Assembly: GCA_016198705.1 (NCBI GenBank)
Contig: JACQIA010000017.1
Span: 1-47,108 of the forward strand
Direction: 5' to 3'
Length of the DNA: 47,108 nt
DNA from: Candidatus Aenigmatarchaeota archaeon
GTDB lineage: Archaea; Aenigmatarchaeota; Aenigmatarchaeia; CG10238-14; SCSR01
Shown here: positions 28,304 through 36,415 of the stretch, in pieces
How positions within the stretch are numbered: position 1 is the first letter of the stretch
Layout: each line of letters starts with the position of its first letter
Notes under the pieces: model-generated
Told to the model about the DNA's origin: nothing
The model's database searches: none
The model's input: the letters and a program-made list of their open reading frames with translations, nothing else
Translations under genes and position numbers: made by a program

Positions 28304-28659
28304 AACTTCATCAAACTATCTACAAGCTTTTTAGTTGCTTCTTTTGTATCCTCGTCTACAGGCTTGATTAATTCTTCAACCAATTTTTCAACAGTCTTCC
28401 TCTTTTCGACATCTCCAAGTTCAACAATAGCTCTCCAAGGATCTTCTAATTTTCCTAAAGTCTGCTTGACTCCATCCAATTCATTTTTAATCTCAATCAA
28501 AGCTGACCATAATTGAGCAATTTTTACGTCGTCTGCATGTGAATATGCTCCCCTATGTCTCTTAACGCTATCAATAAGGTTCGATAAAGTCTGCTTAGCC
28601 TCAGGAATTAAAAATTCTTTCCAGTCTTCCCTTTTGTCTCCTTCCAAACCAAAAACCAT
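28300..28659 (-). CDS. Hypothetical helical protein
   Basis: 119 residues, charged and helical throughout ('IPEAKQTLSNLIDSVKRHRG', 'AQLWSALIEIKNELDGVKQT', 'EDTKEATKKLVDSLMKF'), with no signal or metal motif. It is convergent with the double zinc-ribbon gene and divergent from FKBP (69-bp spacer with AT-rich promoter). No family recognised. Confidence 0.55.
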   Translation of the reverse strand: MVFGLEGDKREDWKEFLIPEAKQTLSNLIDSVKRHRGAYSHADDVKIAQLWSALIEIKNELDGVKQTLGKLEDPWRAIVELGDVEKRKTVEKLVEELIKPVDEDTKEATKKLVDSLMKF

Positions 28660-28728
28660 GAATATCTACTAATTGTTAAATTTAAATGCTTAATTGCATA
28701 ATTAAACTAGAATTTAAAAGTTGATTGA

Positions 28729-29391
28729 ATGAAAGATGGAGATTTCATATACATAGATTACATTGGCAGGGTTAAAGGCACAGGAGAAGTTTTTGACTTA
28801 ACCATAGAAGAAACGGCTAAAAAGGAAAACATTTACAATTCAAGCGTAAAGTACAAACCTGTTCCTATAGTCGTCGGCGGCAATTTTGTTTTGAAAGGAT
28901 TGGATGAGGCATTATTGGGAATGAATGTCGGAGATAAGAAAACTGTTGAAATTCCAGTTGAGAAAGCATTTGGTGAGAGACGGCCTGAATTCCTCAGACT
29001 AATTCCAATGTCTGTATTCAAAGAACAAAACATAGACCCAAATCCAGGCAGTTACGTGACAATAAACAATCTGAATGGAAGGGTGGTTAGCTCTGACGGT
29101 GGGAGGATTAGGGTTGATTTCAACCATCCGTTAGCAGGGAAGAAATTGGAGTATGAGGTTGAAATCAAAGGGGAGATTAAAGAAGATTCTGAAAAGGTCA
29201 TGGCAATCGTAAGCTATTATACGAATCTGGATAAAGAAGACGTTGAGGTTAAAGTTGCAGAGAAAACTGCTGAAATTAATATAAAAAATGGAAAGGAAAT
29301 GCCTAGTAAAGCGAAAGAGACTATTTTCAACACAATTACCAAGTGGATAGGAATTGAGAAAATAAGGTTTGTTTACGAATATGGGAAGTAA
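28729..29391 (+). CDS. FKBP-type peptidyl-prolyl isomerase, long archaeal (SlyD-like) type
   Basis: 220 residues. The FKBP domain has 'GDFIYIDYIGRVKGTGEVFD', 'PIVVGGNFVLKGLDEALLGM', 'VGDKKTVEIPVEKAFGERRP', and an IF (insert-in-flap) region 'VTINNLNGRVVSSDGGRIRV', 'DFNHPLAGKKLEYEVEIKGE'. A C-terminal domain of about 70 residues follows, as in the long archaeal form. Folding helper for proline isomers and nascent chains. 50 bp upstream of ftsZ on the same strand. Confidence 0.93.
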   Translation: MKDGDFIYIDYIGRVKGTGEVFDLTIEETAKKENIYNSSVKYKPVPIVVGGNFVLKGLDEALLGMNVGDKKTVEIPVEKAFGERRPEFLRLIPMSVFKEQNIDPNPGSYVTINNLNGRVVSSDGGRIRVDFNHPLAGKKLEYEVEIKGEIKEDSEKVMAIVSYYTNLDKEDVEVKVAEKTAEINIKNGKEMPSKAKETIFNTITKWIGIEKIRFVYEYGK

Positions 29392-29441
29392 TTAAAAACA
29401 TATATTGTTGTTTCTGCGAATTATATTTCAGAGGTTTGTAG

Positions 29442-30530
29442 ATGGGAATCAAGCAGCTATCCGACAAGGGTCTTGAAAAACATTCAGACGATGATGAAGC
29501 GTTAAGGGAGATACTGGAAAACAGAAAAACCCAAATAAAAGTTGTAGGCTGCGGTGGTGCAGGAAACAATACACTAACTAGATTGATGCAACTCGGTATT
29601 TTTGGTGCTGAGACTATTGCGATTAATACAGACGCACAAGATTTGTTGTACACGGATTCTAACAGAAAAATTTTGATTGGAAAGGAGTTGACTGCTGGTT
29701 TGGGCGCTGGTGCTGATCCTAGGATAGGCATGGAAGCTGCAAAAGAAAGCAAGGATGAGGTAAAAAGAGCCCTACAGGGAGCGGATATGGTGTTTTTGAC
29801 CTGCGGTTTGGGTGGAGGGACTGGGACTGGATCGATATCTGTTGTTGCTGACATAGCAAAAAAATTGGGGGCTTTAACAGTTGCTGTTGTGACATTGCCA
29901 TTTTCAATGGAAGGAAAACAAAGGATGAAAAATGCGAGGGAAGGATTGGATAATTTGGTTAATATTGCTGATACATTGATTGTAGTGCCTAACGACAAGT
30001 TATTGGAGATAGTGCCTGATGTTTCACTTTCTACAGCTTTTAAAATTGCTGATGAGATTTTGGTAAATGCGGTCAAGGGCATAACTGAATTGGTGACGAA
30101 ACCGGGATTGGTCAATCTGGATTTTGCTGATGTAAGAACTGTTATGAATGAAGGCGGGTTGGCTATTATTGGCATGGGGGAGAGCGATACGGAAAATAGG
30201 GCGTTTGAATCTGTTGAAAAGGCGTTGAACAATCCCTTGATTTCTGTGGATATTGATGGCGCGCATGGCGCTTTGATAAATGTTATAGGAGGACAGGACA
30301 TAACTGTTCGAGAAGCGCAGCAGATAGTCGAGATGGTATCGACAAAGATATCGCCTGATGCCAAAATAATTTGGGGCGCACAGATTGATAAAAGTCTTGG
30401 TGAGGCGGTTAGAACTGTTTTAGTTTTGACTGGGGTTAAATCCAGCCAAATTTTCGGTCCGGAAAAGACCTATAGTAGACAGGAAAAGAAGGATATAGAA
30501 AAGTTCTTAGGTGTAGAATTCGTAGAATAA
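29442..30530 (+). CDS. ftsZ: Cell-division protein FtsZ
   Basis: 362 residues of normal archaeal length. GTP-binding '[15 protein letters not shown]', tubulin signature '[10 protein letters not shown]' (about 122-131), '[12 protein letters not shown]', '[20 protein letters not shown]' and '[17 protein letters not shown]' are all intact. It polymerises at mid-cell. FtsZ-SecE-Spt5-uL11 is the classic archaeal order; here SecE follows within 16 bp. Confidence 0.98.
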   Translation: MGIKQLSDKGLEKHSDDDEALREILENRKTQIKVVGCGGAGNNTLTRLMQLGIFGAETIAINTDAQDLLYTDSNRKILIGKELTAGLGAGADPRIGMEAAKESKDEVKRALQGADMVFLTCGLGGGTGTGSISVVADIAKKLGALTVAVVTLPFSMEGKQRMKNAREGLDNLVNIADTLIVVPNDKLLEIVPDVSLSTAFKIADEILVNAVKGITELVTKPGLVNLDFADVRTVMNEGGLAIIGMGESDTENRAFESVEKALNNPLISVDIDGAHGALINVIGGQDITVREAQQIVEMVSTKISPDAKIIWGAQIDKSLGEAVRTVLVLTGVKSSQIFGPEKTYSRQEKKDIEKFLGVEFVE

Positions 30531-30545
30531 AGTCTTGTGATTGGT

Positions 30546-30719
30546 ATGCAATTCAGAATTAGAGAAACTTTAGAGAACTATAGGCGTGTGTTGCAGATAG
30601 CCAGAAAGCCTGATAGAAATGAATTTATTTCTACTGCTAAGATATGCGGGATGGGGATGATGGTTGTTGGATTAGTTGGGTTTGCTTTATATTTGGTCTC
30701 AACTGTTTTCATAGGTTGA
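30546..30719 (+). CDS. secE: Preprotein translocase subunit SecE (Sec61 gamma)
   Basis: 57 residues from ATG at 30546 (GTG at 30537 is an alternative). An amphipathic helix 'ETLENYRRVLQIARKPDRNE' and 'FISTAKICGMGMMVVGLVGF' (single membrane helix) match SecE/Sss1. Clamps SecY in the protein-conducting channel. In operon between ftsZ and spt5. Confidence 0.92.
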   Translation: MQFRIRETLENYRRVLQIARKPDRNEFISTAKICGMGMMVVGLVGFALYLVSTVFIG

Positions 30720-30723
30720 TTTC

Positions 30724-31164
30724 ATGATTTATACAGTAAAAACTGTGGTTGGAAGAGAAAATTTGGTTGCTGATGCGATAGTAGCTAAGGCTAAAGCCGA
30801 AGGCATTATTTTACAGACTATCATACATCCGGAAGAAATTAAGGGATATTTGTTCGTTGAAGGAGATGTCAAAGAGGTGGAGAGGGCTATACAACAGCTA
30901 CCGCATGTAAGGGGATTGATAAAAAAACCTATCGAATTGAACCAGATTCAAAAATATTTGCAGCCTAAAGAAGTTGTAGTTGAATTGGATATAGGTGATT
31001 TGGTTGAAGTGATAGGTGGGCCGTTTAAAAATGAAAAAGGTAAGGTTACCAGGCATGATAAAACTAAACGTGAATGCACGATTGAATTGCTGGAAGTTGC
31101 GGTTCCTATTCCTGTTACTGTATCTGTTGAATTCATCAGAGTTTTGGAAAAGGCTAAGAAATAA
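30724..31164 (+). CDS. spt5: Transcription elongation factor Spt5
   Basis: 146 residues: NGN domain ('MIYTVKTVVGRENLVADAIV', 'EIKGYLFVEGDVKEVERAIQ', 'LPHVRGLIKK') followed by a KOW domain ('LVEVIGGPFKNEKGKVTRHD'). Processivity factor that clamps RNA polymerase with Spt4; archaeal relative of NusG. ATG at 30724, 4 bp after SecE. Confidence 0.96.
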   Translation: MIYTVKTVVGRENLVADAIVAKAKAEGIILQTIIHPEEIKGYLFVEGDVKEVERAIQQLPHVRGLIKKPIELNQIQKYLQPKEVVVELDIGDLVEVIGGPFKNEKGKVTRHDKTKRECTIELLEVAVPIPVTVSVEFIRVLEKAKK

Positions 31165-31172
31165 GTGATTCC

Positions 31173-31673
31173 ATGGGAAGACAAGAGACACTAGATTTGC
31201 TTGTAGATGGAGGCAAGGCTGCACCTGGCCCGACAACGGCTCCGAAATTATCAATGTACAAGCTAAACATCGGACAGATATTCAAGGAAATAAACGACAA
31301 GACAAAAGACTATGCTGGCATGTCTGTTCCTGTTAAACTTAAGATAGATACAGAAACTAAATCTTATGAAATCTCTGTAGGTACGCCACCAGTGTCCAGC
31401 GTTATTAAAAAGGAGCTGGGTATAGAATTGGCGAAGATTACTGACGAGGAAAAGGCTAAAGGAAAAACTTCTGTCGGCGATTTGAAATTCGAACAAATCG
31501 TAAAGATAGCTAAAATTAAGAAAGACTCCATGCTCGCGAAAGATTTGAAAACCGCGGTAAAACAAGTTGTAGGAACTGCTAACAGCATGACTGGTGTCAT
31601 GATAGAAGGGAAGAGACCTAAGGAATTAATAAAAGATATAGACGAAGGTAAGTTTGACACTCTATTTAAATAA
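31173..31673 (+). CDS. rpl11: Ribosomal protein uL11
   Basis: 166 residues. 'DLLVDGGKAAPGPTTAPKLS', 'INDKTKDYAGMSVPVKLKID' and C-terminal 'VKQVVGTANSMTGVMIEGKR' (rRNA-binding helix with 'GTA-x-SMG' type motif). Forms the base of the L10-L12 stalk. End of the ftsZ-secE-spt5-uL11 operon. Confidence 0.96.
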   Translation: MGRQETLDLLVDGGKAAPGPTTAPKLSMYKLNIGQIFKEINDKTKDYAGMSVPVKLKIDTETKSYEISVGTPPVSSVIKKELGIELAKITDEEKAKGKTSVGDLKFEQIVKIAKIKKDSMLAKDLKTAVKQVVGTANSMTGVMIEGKRPKELIKDIDEGKFDTLFK

Positions 31674-31674
31674 T

Positions 31675-32034
31675 TTAGCCAATGTAGCTTTCCTGTGGCC
31701 TTGGTACTAAAGTTTGTGGTTTTTGCCTTTGCTGTTCAAAAAATTTCTTATACTCCTTCCAAACAGCTTCTGCTCTCTTACCTTTGATGACCTTCGCTAT
31801 AACTTGCTTGGCGATTATTGGTGTGTTTGCACTACTCGGAACTGTGATTGGTCTGTAGTCAACAAAAACCTTATCCCCCACGCGAACATCATTTGTAATT
31901 TTTGGATCGACAACCAAAGTCAAAATGTTTTCATCCCACATTCGCAGAGTTGCTAATGTGTCTTCATCAGCTGATTTTGTGTCTGAGTCGTTTGGCTTAA
32001 ATATTTCCAAAACTTCTCCTGGATGGTGGATCAT
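31675..32034 (-). CDS. Conserved small protein between uL11 and uL1, beta-rich
   Basis: 119 residues from ATG at 32034 (MIHHPGEVLEIFK); the ORF can be opened to 32082. Strand-rich core 'ENILTLVVDPKITNDVRVGD' and 'KVFVDYRPITVPSSANTPII' with 'AKQVIAKVIKGKRAEAVWKE' helix looks like an OB-like or SH3-like barrel with a helical tail rich in Gln/Pro. It splits the usual uL11-uL1 operon because it is on the other strand. No family name recognised. Confidence 0.6.
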   Translation of the reverse strand: MIHHPGEVLEIFKPNDSDTKSADEDTLATLRMWDENILTLVVDPKITNDVRVGDKVFVDYRPITVPSSANTPIIAKQVIAKVIKGKRAEAVWKEYKKFFEQQRQKPQTLVPRPQESYIG

Positions 32035-32110
32035 AAAATCAGTATTATAGAATGGATTTAAATACTTTAAACGAGTAATCAATTTTTACTGCCTTGGCAG
32101 GAGGTCTTTT

Positions 32111-32725
32111 ATGGCCGAAAAGATTTTAGATGCAATTAAGAAATTGAAAACGCAGGAAAAAAGGAATTTCCCCCAAACATTCGATCTTATAGTTAAGCTT
32201 ACTGGCATAGATTTGAAGAAGCCAGAAAGTAAAATCAATGACGAATTCAAGCTTCCTCATGGGTATGGTGTGGATTCGAAAATCGGAATTTTTTCCGATA
32301 CAATAAAAAATTCAGATGCTATGATAATGAATTCTGCTGAACTTGAAAGATTTACTAAAGACAAAAGGGCTGCAAAAAAGCTTGTGAAGGATATAGATTT
32401 CTTTTTGGCTGAATCTAAGTTAATGCCTTTGGTCGGTAAATCGCTGGGTCAGTTTCTAGCGCCGCGTGGAAGAATGCCTAAACTGCTGTCGTCTGACGTG
32501 AATAGCACTATAGATAACTTGAAGAAAAGCATCAGAATTCGTGTCAAAGATTCTCCTGTTATCCAATGCAAGATTGGGAAGGAAACTATGGATGATGAGA
32601 AGGTAATAGAGAATGCAAAGGCGGTTTTTAAACATTTGGAGACAAGATTGCCAAAGGGCAGAGCAAACATAGGCAAACTATATTTAAAACTAACAATGAG
32701 TGAGCCTATTGAGATAGAGGTGTGA
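32111..32725 (+). CDS. rpl1: Ribosomal protein uL1
   Basis: 204 residues. N-terminal 'KRNFPQTFDLIVKLTGIDLK', then 'LPHGYGVDSKIGIFSDTIKN', 'FLAESKLMPLVGKSLGQFLA', 'PRGRMPKL' and 'CKIGKETMDDEKVIENAKAV' are diagnostic. Stalk protein; in archaea it also represses its own operon by binding mRNA. GGAGG 8 bp upstream is a clear Shine-Dalgarno site. Confidence 0.95.
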   Translation: MAEKILDAIKKLKTQEKRNFPQTFDLIVKLTGIDLKKPESKINDEFKLPHGYGVDSKIGIFSDTIKNSDAMIMNSAELERFTKDKRAAKKLVKDIDFFLAESKLMPLVGKSLGQFLAPRGRMPKLLSSDVNSTIDNLKKSIRIRVKDSPVIQCKIGKETMDDEKVIENAKAVFKHLETRLPKGRANIGKLYLKLTMSEPIEIEV

Positions 32726-32728
32726 AAA

Positions 32729-33484
32729 TTGGTTAAGGAAGAAAAGATTAAAAAAGTTGGTGAAATGGAAAAGCTGTTGACCACATACAAAACAATAGGC
32801 ATAATTGATTTGCACAAACTTCCTAACAAACAGATGCAGGAGATCAAGAAAAGCGTCAGGGGTACAGCTGATTTGAAGGTTGTTAAAAAATCTACTTTAT
32901 TGCACGCACTTAAGAAAGTTAGTTGGAAGATAGGTGAATTGGAAAAATCAATTCCGTTGCAACCTGGTTTAGTTTTAACAAATGCCGATGCCTTCAAATT
33001 TTACATTAAAATAGACAAGCTCAAATCACTGACGTTTGCCAAGGAAGGGGATGTTGTTGGTGAGGAGATATTGATTACTGCTGGACCTACTAGTTTGCTG
33101 CCAGGTCCTGTTATAAGTGAATTTGCAAAGGTTGGGTTGGTTGCTGGTGTTGAGGATGGGAAGGTTGCAATTAAAAGAGACAAAGTTGTAGCTAAGAAAG
33201 GCGATGTTGTGTCTAAAGAACTGGCTCCAATACTCAGGAAATTAAAGATACAGACGATAAAGGTTGGGTTGAATATTGTTGCTATGTATGATGATGGGTT
33301 TATTTATAAAAAGGATTCTTTGAGTTTAGTCGGTGACAGCTATCTGGACAAGATAAAGGATGCGTTCCACCAAGCTTTAAATCTTTCAGTAAATATTATT
33401 TATCCTACCAAAGAGAATATTGGATATATATTTGCCAAAGCTTATCAACAGGCTAAAGCAATTCAGAATAAGATTGGTGTTTGA
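32729..33484 (+). CDS. rpl10: Ribosomal protein uL10 (P0), C-terminally shortened
   Basis: 251 residues with TTG start. The rRNA-binding domain ('YKTIGIIDLHKLPNKQMQEI', 'ADLKVVKKSTLLHALKKVSW') and the archaeal insert domain ('LITAGPTSLLPGPVISEF', 'KDGDVVSKELAPILRKLKIQ'-type region) are complete. The protein stops at 'AYQQAKAIQNKIGV'. Most archaeal P0 proteins are about 300-340 residues and continue with further L12-binding helices and a charged tail like that of L12. Those parts are missing, and L12 begins immediately at 33485, so there is no room for them. Confidence 0.92.
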   Translation: MVKEEKIKKVGEMEKLLTTYKTIGIIDLHKLPNKQMQEIKKSVRGTADLKVVKKSTLLHALKKVSWKIGELEKSIPLQPGLVLTNADAFKFYIKIDKLKSLTFAKEGDVVGEEILITAGPTSLLPGPVISEFAKVGLVAGVEDGKVAIKRDKVVAKKGDVVSKELAPILRKLKIQTIKVGLNIVAMYDDGFIYKKDSLSLVGDSYLDKIKDAFHQALNLSVNIIYPTKENIGYIFAKAYQQAKAIQNKIGV

Positions 33485-33772
33485 ATGCAGGAAGTATACG
33501 CGGCATTAATATTGCACGATGCGAAGCAACCTATAACAGAGGATAATCTAAAGAAAGTATTGCAGAGTATAGGCAGTTCAGTTGACGAAGCAAAATTAAA
33601 AGCGTTAGTCGCAAGCCTTGAAGGCCAAAATGTAGATGAATTGATAAAACAGGCTGCTACTGTCAGCGCTGCGCCGTCACAGGCAGAAGTTAAGAAGGAA
33701 GAGAAGAAGGTAGATGAAGAGAAAGTTAAGACTGAAGAGGCGGCTGCTGGGCTAAGTGCTTTGTTTGGATAA
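33485..33772 (+). CDS. rpl12: Ribosomal protein L12 (P1-type)
   Basis: 95 residues. The dimerising N-terminus '[20 protein letters not shown]' and '[20 protein letters not shown]', then an Ala/Lys/Glu hinge, ending in '[12 protein letters not shown]', the factor-binding tail. Recruits elongation factors at the stalk. ATG follows directly after the uL10 TGA. Confidence 0.95.
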   Translation: MQEVYAALILHDAKQPITEDNLKKVLQSIGSSVDEAKLKALVASLEGQNVDELIKQAATVSAAPSQAEVKKEEKKVDEEKVKTEEAAAGLSALFG

Positions 33773-33786
33773 ACTGAAGTGGTATA

Positions 33787-34188
33787 TTGGAGAAGTGTAT
33801 ATTTTGCAAGATAGTAGAAGGTAAAGTGCCTTCTTACAAGATTTATGAGGATAGAAACTACATAGCATTTTTGGACAAATTTCCTAGGACTCCCGGACAT
33901 ACGCAGGTAATACCCAAAAGACATTACAGATGGGTATATGATGTTCCGGATTTTGGTGAATATTTTGATGTTGTGAAGAAAATTGCTGAAGGAATCAAAA
34001 AAGCGTTAAACCCCAGGCTGGTGCATTTGATTACTATTGGTGATGAGGTGCCTCATGCGCATGTTTGGATTGTTCCCAGATTTGAAAATGACGGCCATGG
34101 CCCTTTGATAGATTTACATAAAACTGTCAGCCTCTCTGATGAGGAGATGTCTGATATTTCCAAAAGGGTGGCAAGCAAAGTATCTTAA
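33787..34188 (+). CDS. HIT-family nucleotide hydrolase-like protein
   Basis: 133 residues, TTG start. 'CIFCKIVEGKVPSYKIYEDR' and 'YIAFLDKFPRTPGHTQVIPK' match the HIT fold. The active-site run is 'PHAHVWIVP', so the usual H-x-H-x-H triad has Trp at the third position; the central His, thought to be the nucleophile, is kept. Hydrolyses nucleoside phosphoramidates or dinucleoside polyphosphates in known members. In line with the HD gene 5 bp downstream. Confidence 0.9.
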   Translation: MEKCIFCKIVEGKVPSYKIYEDRNYIAFLDKFPRTPGHTQVIPKRHYRWVYDVPDFGEYFDVVKKIAEGIKKALNPRLVHLITIGDEVPHAHVWIVPRFENDGHGPLIDLHKTVSLSDEEMSDISKRVASKVS

Positions 34189-34193
34189 GCTTA

Positions 34194-34844
34194 ATGGGGT
34201 TATTTGATACCATGGAACGACTAATAGAATTGGCTAATGAAATTAAGGATGCAGACTTAAGGAAAAGGGTAATTGATTTTCTAAAAAACCCAACGCCATC
34301 GCATAAGGAGTTTAAGAAATATCCGAAGGGTGATATGAAAATGACTAAGACGCCGTTTTCTGTTGGTGGGGCTGGGGCTGTAAAGAGAGATGTGCTGAAT
34401 CATACTTTAGCAGTTACTGAATTGTGCATTAAAACTGCGGAGGTTGCTGAAAAGAATTTTGATGTCAAAGTAAACAAAGACCATTTGATTGCTGGGGCGC
34501 TTTTGCATGACATAATGAAACTTTTTGAATGGAAGTTGGATAAGGACGGCGACCCTGAGCATACAGGTATTTTACTAGACCATTCATTTCTAGGTGTTTC
34601 AGAACTTTATTACAGAGGTTTTCCTGAACGTGTGATACACATGGTTGCTAGCCATTTTGGTGAACATGGTCCCACGCCGCCGAGAAATTTCGAGGCATTA
34701 ATCCTCCACCACGTGGACAATATGATGGCTTTAACCGAATTTTACAATACTGCTGGTGGTGCACAAAGATCGCATGACCATGATATGCCAATACTGGTTT
34801 TGGATGAAGAGACTATTAAGAAATTAAGAGAAAGTAAAGAATAA
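34194..34844 (+). CDS. HD-domain phosphohydrolase
   Basis: 216 residues. HD motif 'LIAGALLHDIMKLFEW', with upstream His in 'VLNHTLAVTELC' and downstream 'HMVASHFGEHGPTPPRNFEA' and 'LILHHVDNMMA' supplying the remaining ligands, so the metal site looks intact. The N-terminal helix 'LIELANEIKDADLRKRVIDF' is reminiscent of archaeal HD enzymes such as the dihydroneopterin cyclic-phosphate hydrolase MptB, but I cannot assign a substrate. Between HIT and DHH genes, all three acting on phosphoesters. Confidence 0.8.
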   Translation: MGLFDTMERLIELANEIKDADLRKRVIDFLKNPTPSHKEFKKYPKGDMKMTKTPFSVGGAGAVKRDVLNHTLAVTELCIKTAEVAEKNFDVKVNKDHLIAGALLHDIMKLFEWKLDKDGDPEHTGILLDHSFLGVSELYYRGFPERVIHMVASHFGEHGPTPPRNFEALILHHVDNMMALTEFYNTAGGAQRSHDHDMPILVLDEETIKKLRESKE

Positions 34845-34869
34845 GATTCTATACTAACTACACAAATGT

Positions 34870-35910
34870 ATGAACCCACATGAGGCATTTTGGAAAGGCA
34901 AAGATTTTGTTTCTAACTTAAAACCTTCAGATAAAGTAATTCTAGTCCACCATAAAGACTGCGATGGCACTTATTCTGCCGCCATTGTTTCGATTGCTTT
35001 AAAGAGGTTGGACAAAAAAATAGACAAAATAATTGCCGGGTCTACGGAAAAAAGTGACGATATTGTTAAAGCTATCAAACCATACAACAAGGTGATCATC
35101 GTTGATATTGGCATAGACCTTCTATTCAAAGAATTAAACCAAATGGATAAAGAAATTTTGTACCTAGACCACCACATGCCTGTTGATAAGGAATTGAGCA
35201 AAGATATCGTTTATATAAATCCTAGACTAGAAAATGATAAAATTTATCAGCCTGCCACATATGTCGTTTTCAAGTTCTTTTCTCATATTGCTGACATTAG
35301 TGATAAGGAATGGCTGGCTGTTATTGGCACCATCGGAGATTATGGCTATGAAGATTGCAGAGACTTGCTTGACAGGTATATCGAGGTTGAGGAAAAAAGC
35401 GGCATATGGAAGACCCAGTACGGCAAGGCTGCGATAGAAACAGTTGGTGCTGCTGCTGAGATTGGATTCGGTAAATTGCTGAAAATCTTAATAAAGTCGG
35501 AAAATTTTGAAGAGCTGACGAGGAATAAGGAAATTAAAACCGCCTATAGAAAATACGAGACCATGTATGAAACTGCTAAGAAACAATTCTGGAAGAATGC
35601 GGAAATGTTTGATGATGTTAATTTGATATTTTCTGTTTTAGATAGTAAAGTTGAAAGGGTTGGTTCTGCGATTTCAACTGAGACTTCTACTAAATATCCA
35701 GACAAAATAATTTTCTTGCTCGAAAAGGTTGATAATTTCTACAAGATACATGCGAGAAACCAGAAAGGTAAGGTGAACTTGGGTAAGATGCTTAGGGATA
35801 TGGGAGTTGGGGGAGGGCACATTGCTGCGGCTGGTGGGAAGATAAATATGAAAGATTTGGGTGGTTTTAAGCGAAATTTGTTGATTAAAATAAGAAATAA
35901 GGCAAAATAA
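34870..35910 (+). CDS. DHH-family phosphoesterase (RecJ/GAN-like)
   Basis: 346 residues. DHH motifs: 'VILVHHKDCDGTYSAAIVSI' (first D-x-D), 'KVIIVDIGID', 'LYLDHHMPVD' (DHH) and 'AVIGTIGDYG'; the DHHA1 C-terminal domain ends 'RDMGVGGGHIAAAGGKI'. Archaeal RecJ-like proteins are manganese exonucleases that act with GINS/CMG or in RNA decay. Monocistronic start with short leader; 112 bp of featureless DNA follows. Confidence 0.9.
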   Translation: MNPHEAFWKGKDFVSNLKPSDKVILVHHKDCDGTYSAAIVSIALKRLDKKIDKIIAGSTEKSDDIVKAIKPYNKVIIVDIGIDLLFKELNQMDKEILYLDHHMPVDKELSKDIVYINPRLENDKIYQPATYVVFKFFSHIADISDKEWLAVIGTIGDYGYEDCRDLLDRYIEVEEKSGIWKTQYGKAAIETVGAAAEIGFGKLLKILIKSENFEELTRNKEIKTAYRKYETMYETAKKQFWKNAEMFDDVNLIFSVLDSKVERVGSAISTETSTKYPDKIIFLLEKVDNFYKIHARNQKGKVNLGKMLRDMGVGGGHIAAAGGKINMKDLGGFKRNLLIKIRNKAK

Positions 35911-36022
35911 GTCACCTATAACGATTAACAGCCATGATTTACTCACTCTGTCATAACCATCGGAAGTCTACTGTCCCGAAAAGTAGGTATATCCTCTTGT
36001 TCAAATTAATTTTAGTGATTAA

Positions 36023-36220
36023 ATGAAGTGCTTAAGATGCAAATCAGTAAGAATTGTCAGTTTTATAGACGGCTTTGGTGAGAAGAGAATTTTCTGTAGA
36101 ACATGCTGGGGTAGTTTCCCAACTGAGTCGGTAATTAAATTTAGTGACCAGAAGAGTCTACAGGAATTCAACCATGAAACATATAATAAACTAAAATTCC
36201 ACGATATGCATTTGAGGTGA
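36023..36220 (+). CDS. Zinc-ribbon small protein
   Basis: 65 residues. Two knuckles 'CLRCKSVRIVSFIDGFGEKR' and 'FCRTC' make one zinc ribbon, then a basic/amphipathic tail 'QKSLQEFNHETYNKLKFHDM'. No family name. The 51-residue gene follows 4 bp later with a clear Shine-Dalgarno site inside this gene's end (GAGGTGA), so they are co-transcribed. Confidence 0.6.
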   Translation: MKCLRCKSVRIVSFIDGFGEKRIFCRTCWGSFPTESVIKFSDQKSLQEFNHETYNKLKFHDMHLR

Positions 36221-36224
36221 TTTG

Positions 36225-36380
36225 ATGGAAGAAATAGCTACAGCACAATTAAGTTTGATAAATGATAGGGGTGTCAAAAAATTGAGAGTAAATCTTATTA
36301 GGAAAGGCAAAATTTCTGGGTATCTTAGACCGATTAATCCTTTTAGGGAGAGGCGCCAACCACCTGGAGGTATTCCATAA
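36225..36380 (+). CDS. 51-residue basic hypothetical protein
   Basis: Missed by the ORF track. ATG at 36225 with GAGGTGA 7 bp upstream. Product 'MEEIATAQLSLINDRGVKKL', 'RVNLIRKGKISGYLRPINPF', 'RERRQPPGGIP' is basic and ends in a Pro/Gly tail. No motif recognised. Convergent with fibrillarin. Confidence 0.5.
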   Translation: MEEIATAQLSLINDRGVKKLRVNLIRKGKISGYLRPINPFRERRQPPGGIP

Positions 36381-36415
36381 AATTTCGAATTTTAAAAAGT
36401 CCTCTCCTTGAAAGG

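Noticed and set aside
29336-30364. 342-aa ORF on the minus strand
   Set aside because: It lies wholly antisense to ftsZ, whose motifs are perfect; low-complexity Ser/Pro/Ala composition typical of a shadow frame.
32449-32997. 182-aa minus-strand ORF across uL1 and uL10
   Set aside because: Shadow of two well-supported ribosomal genes.
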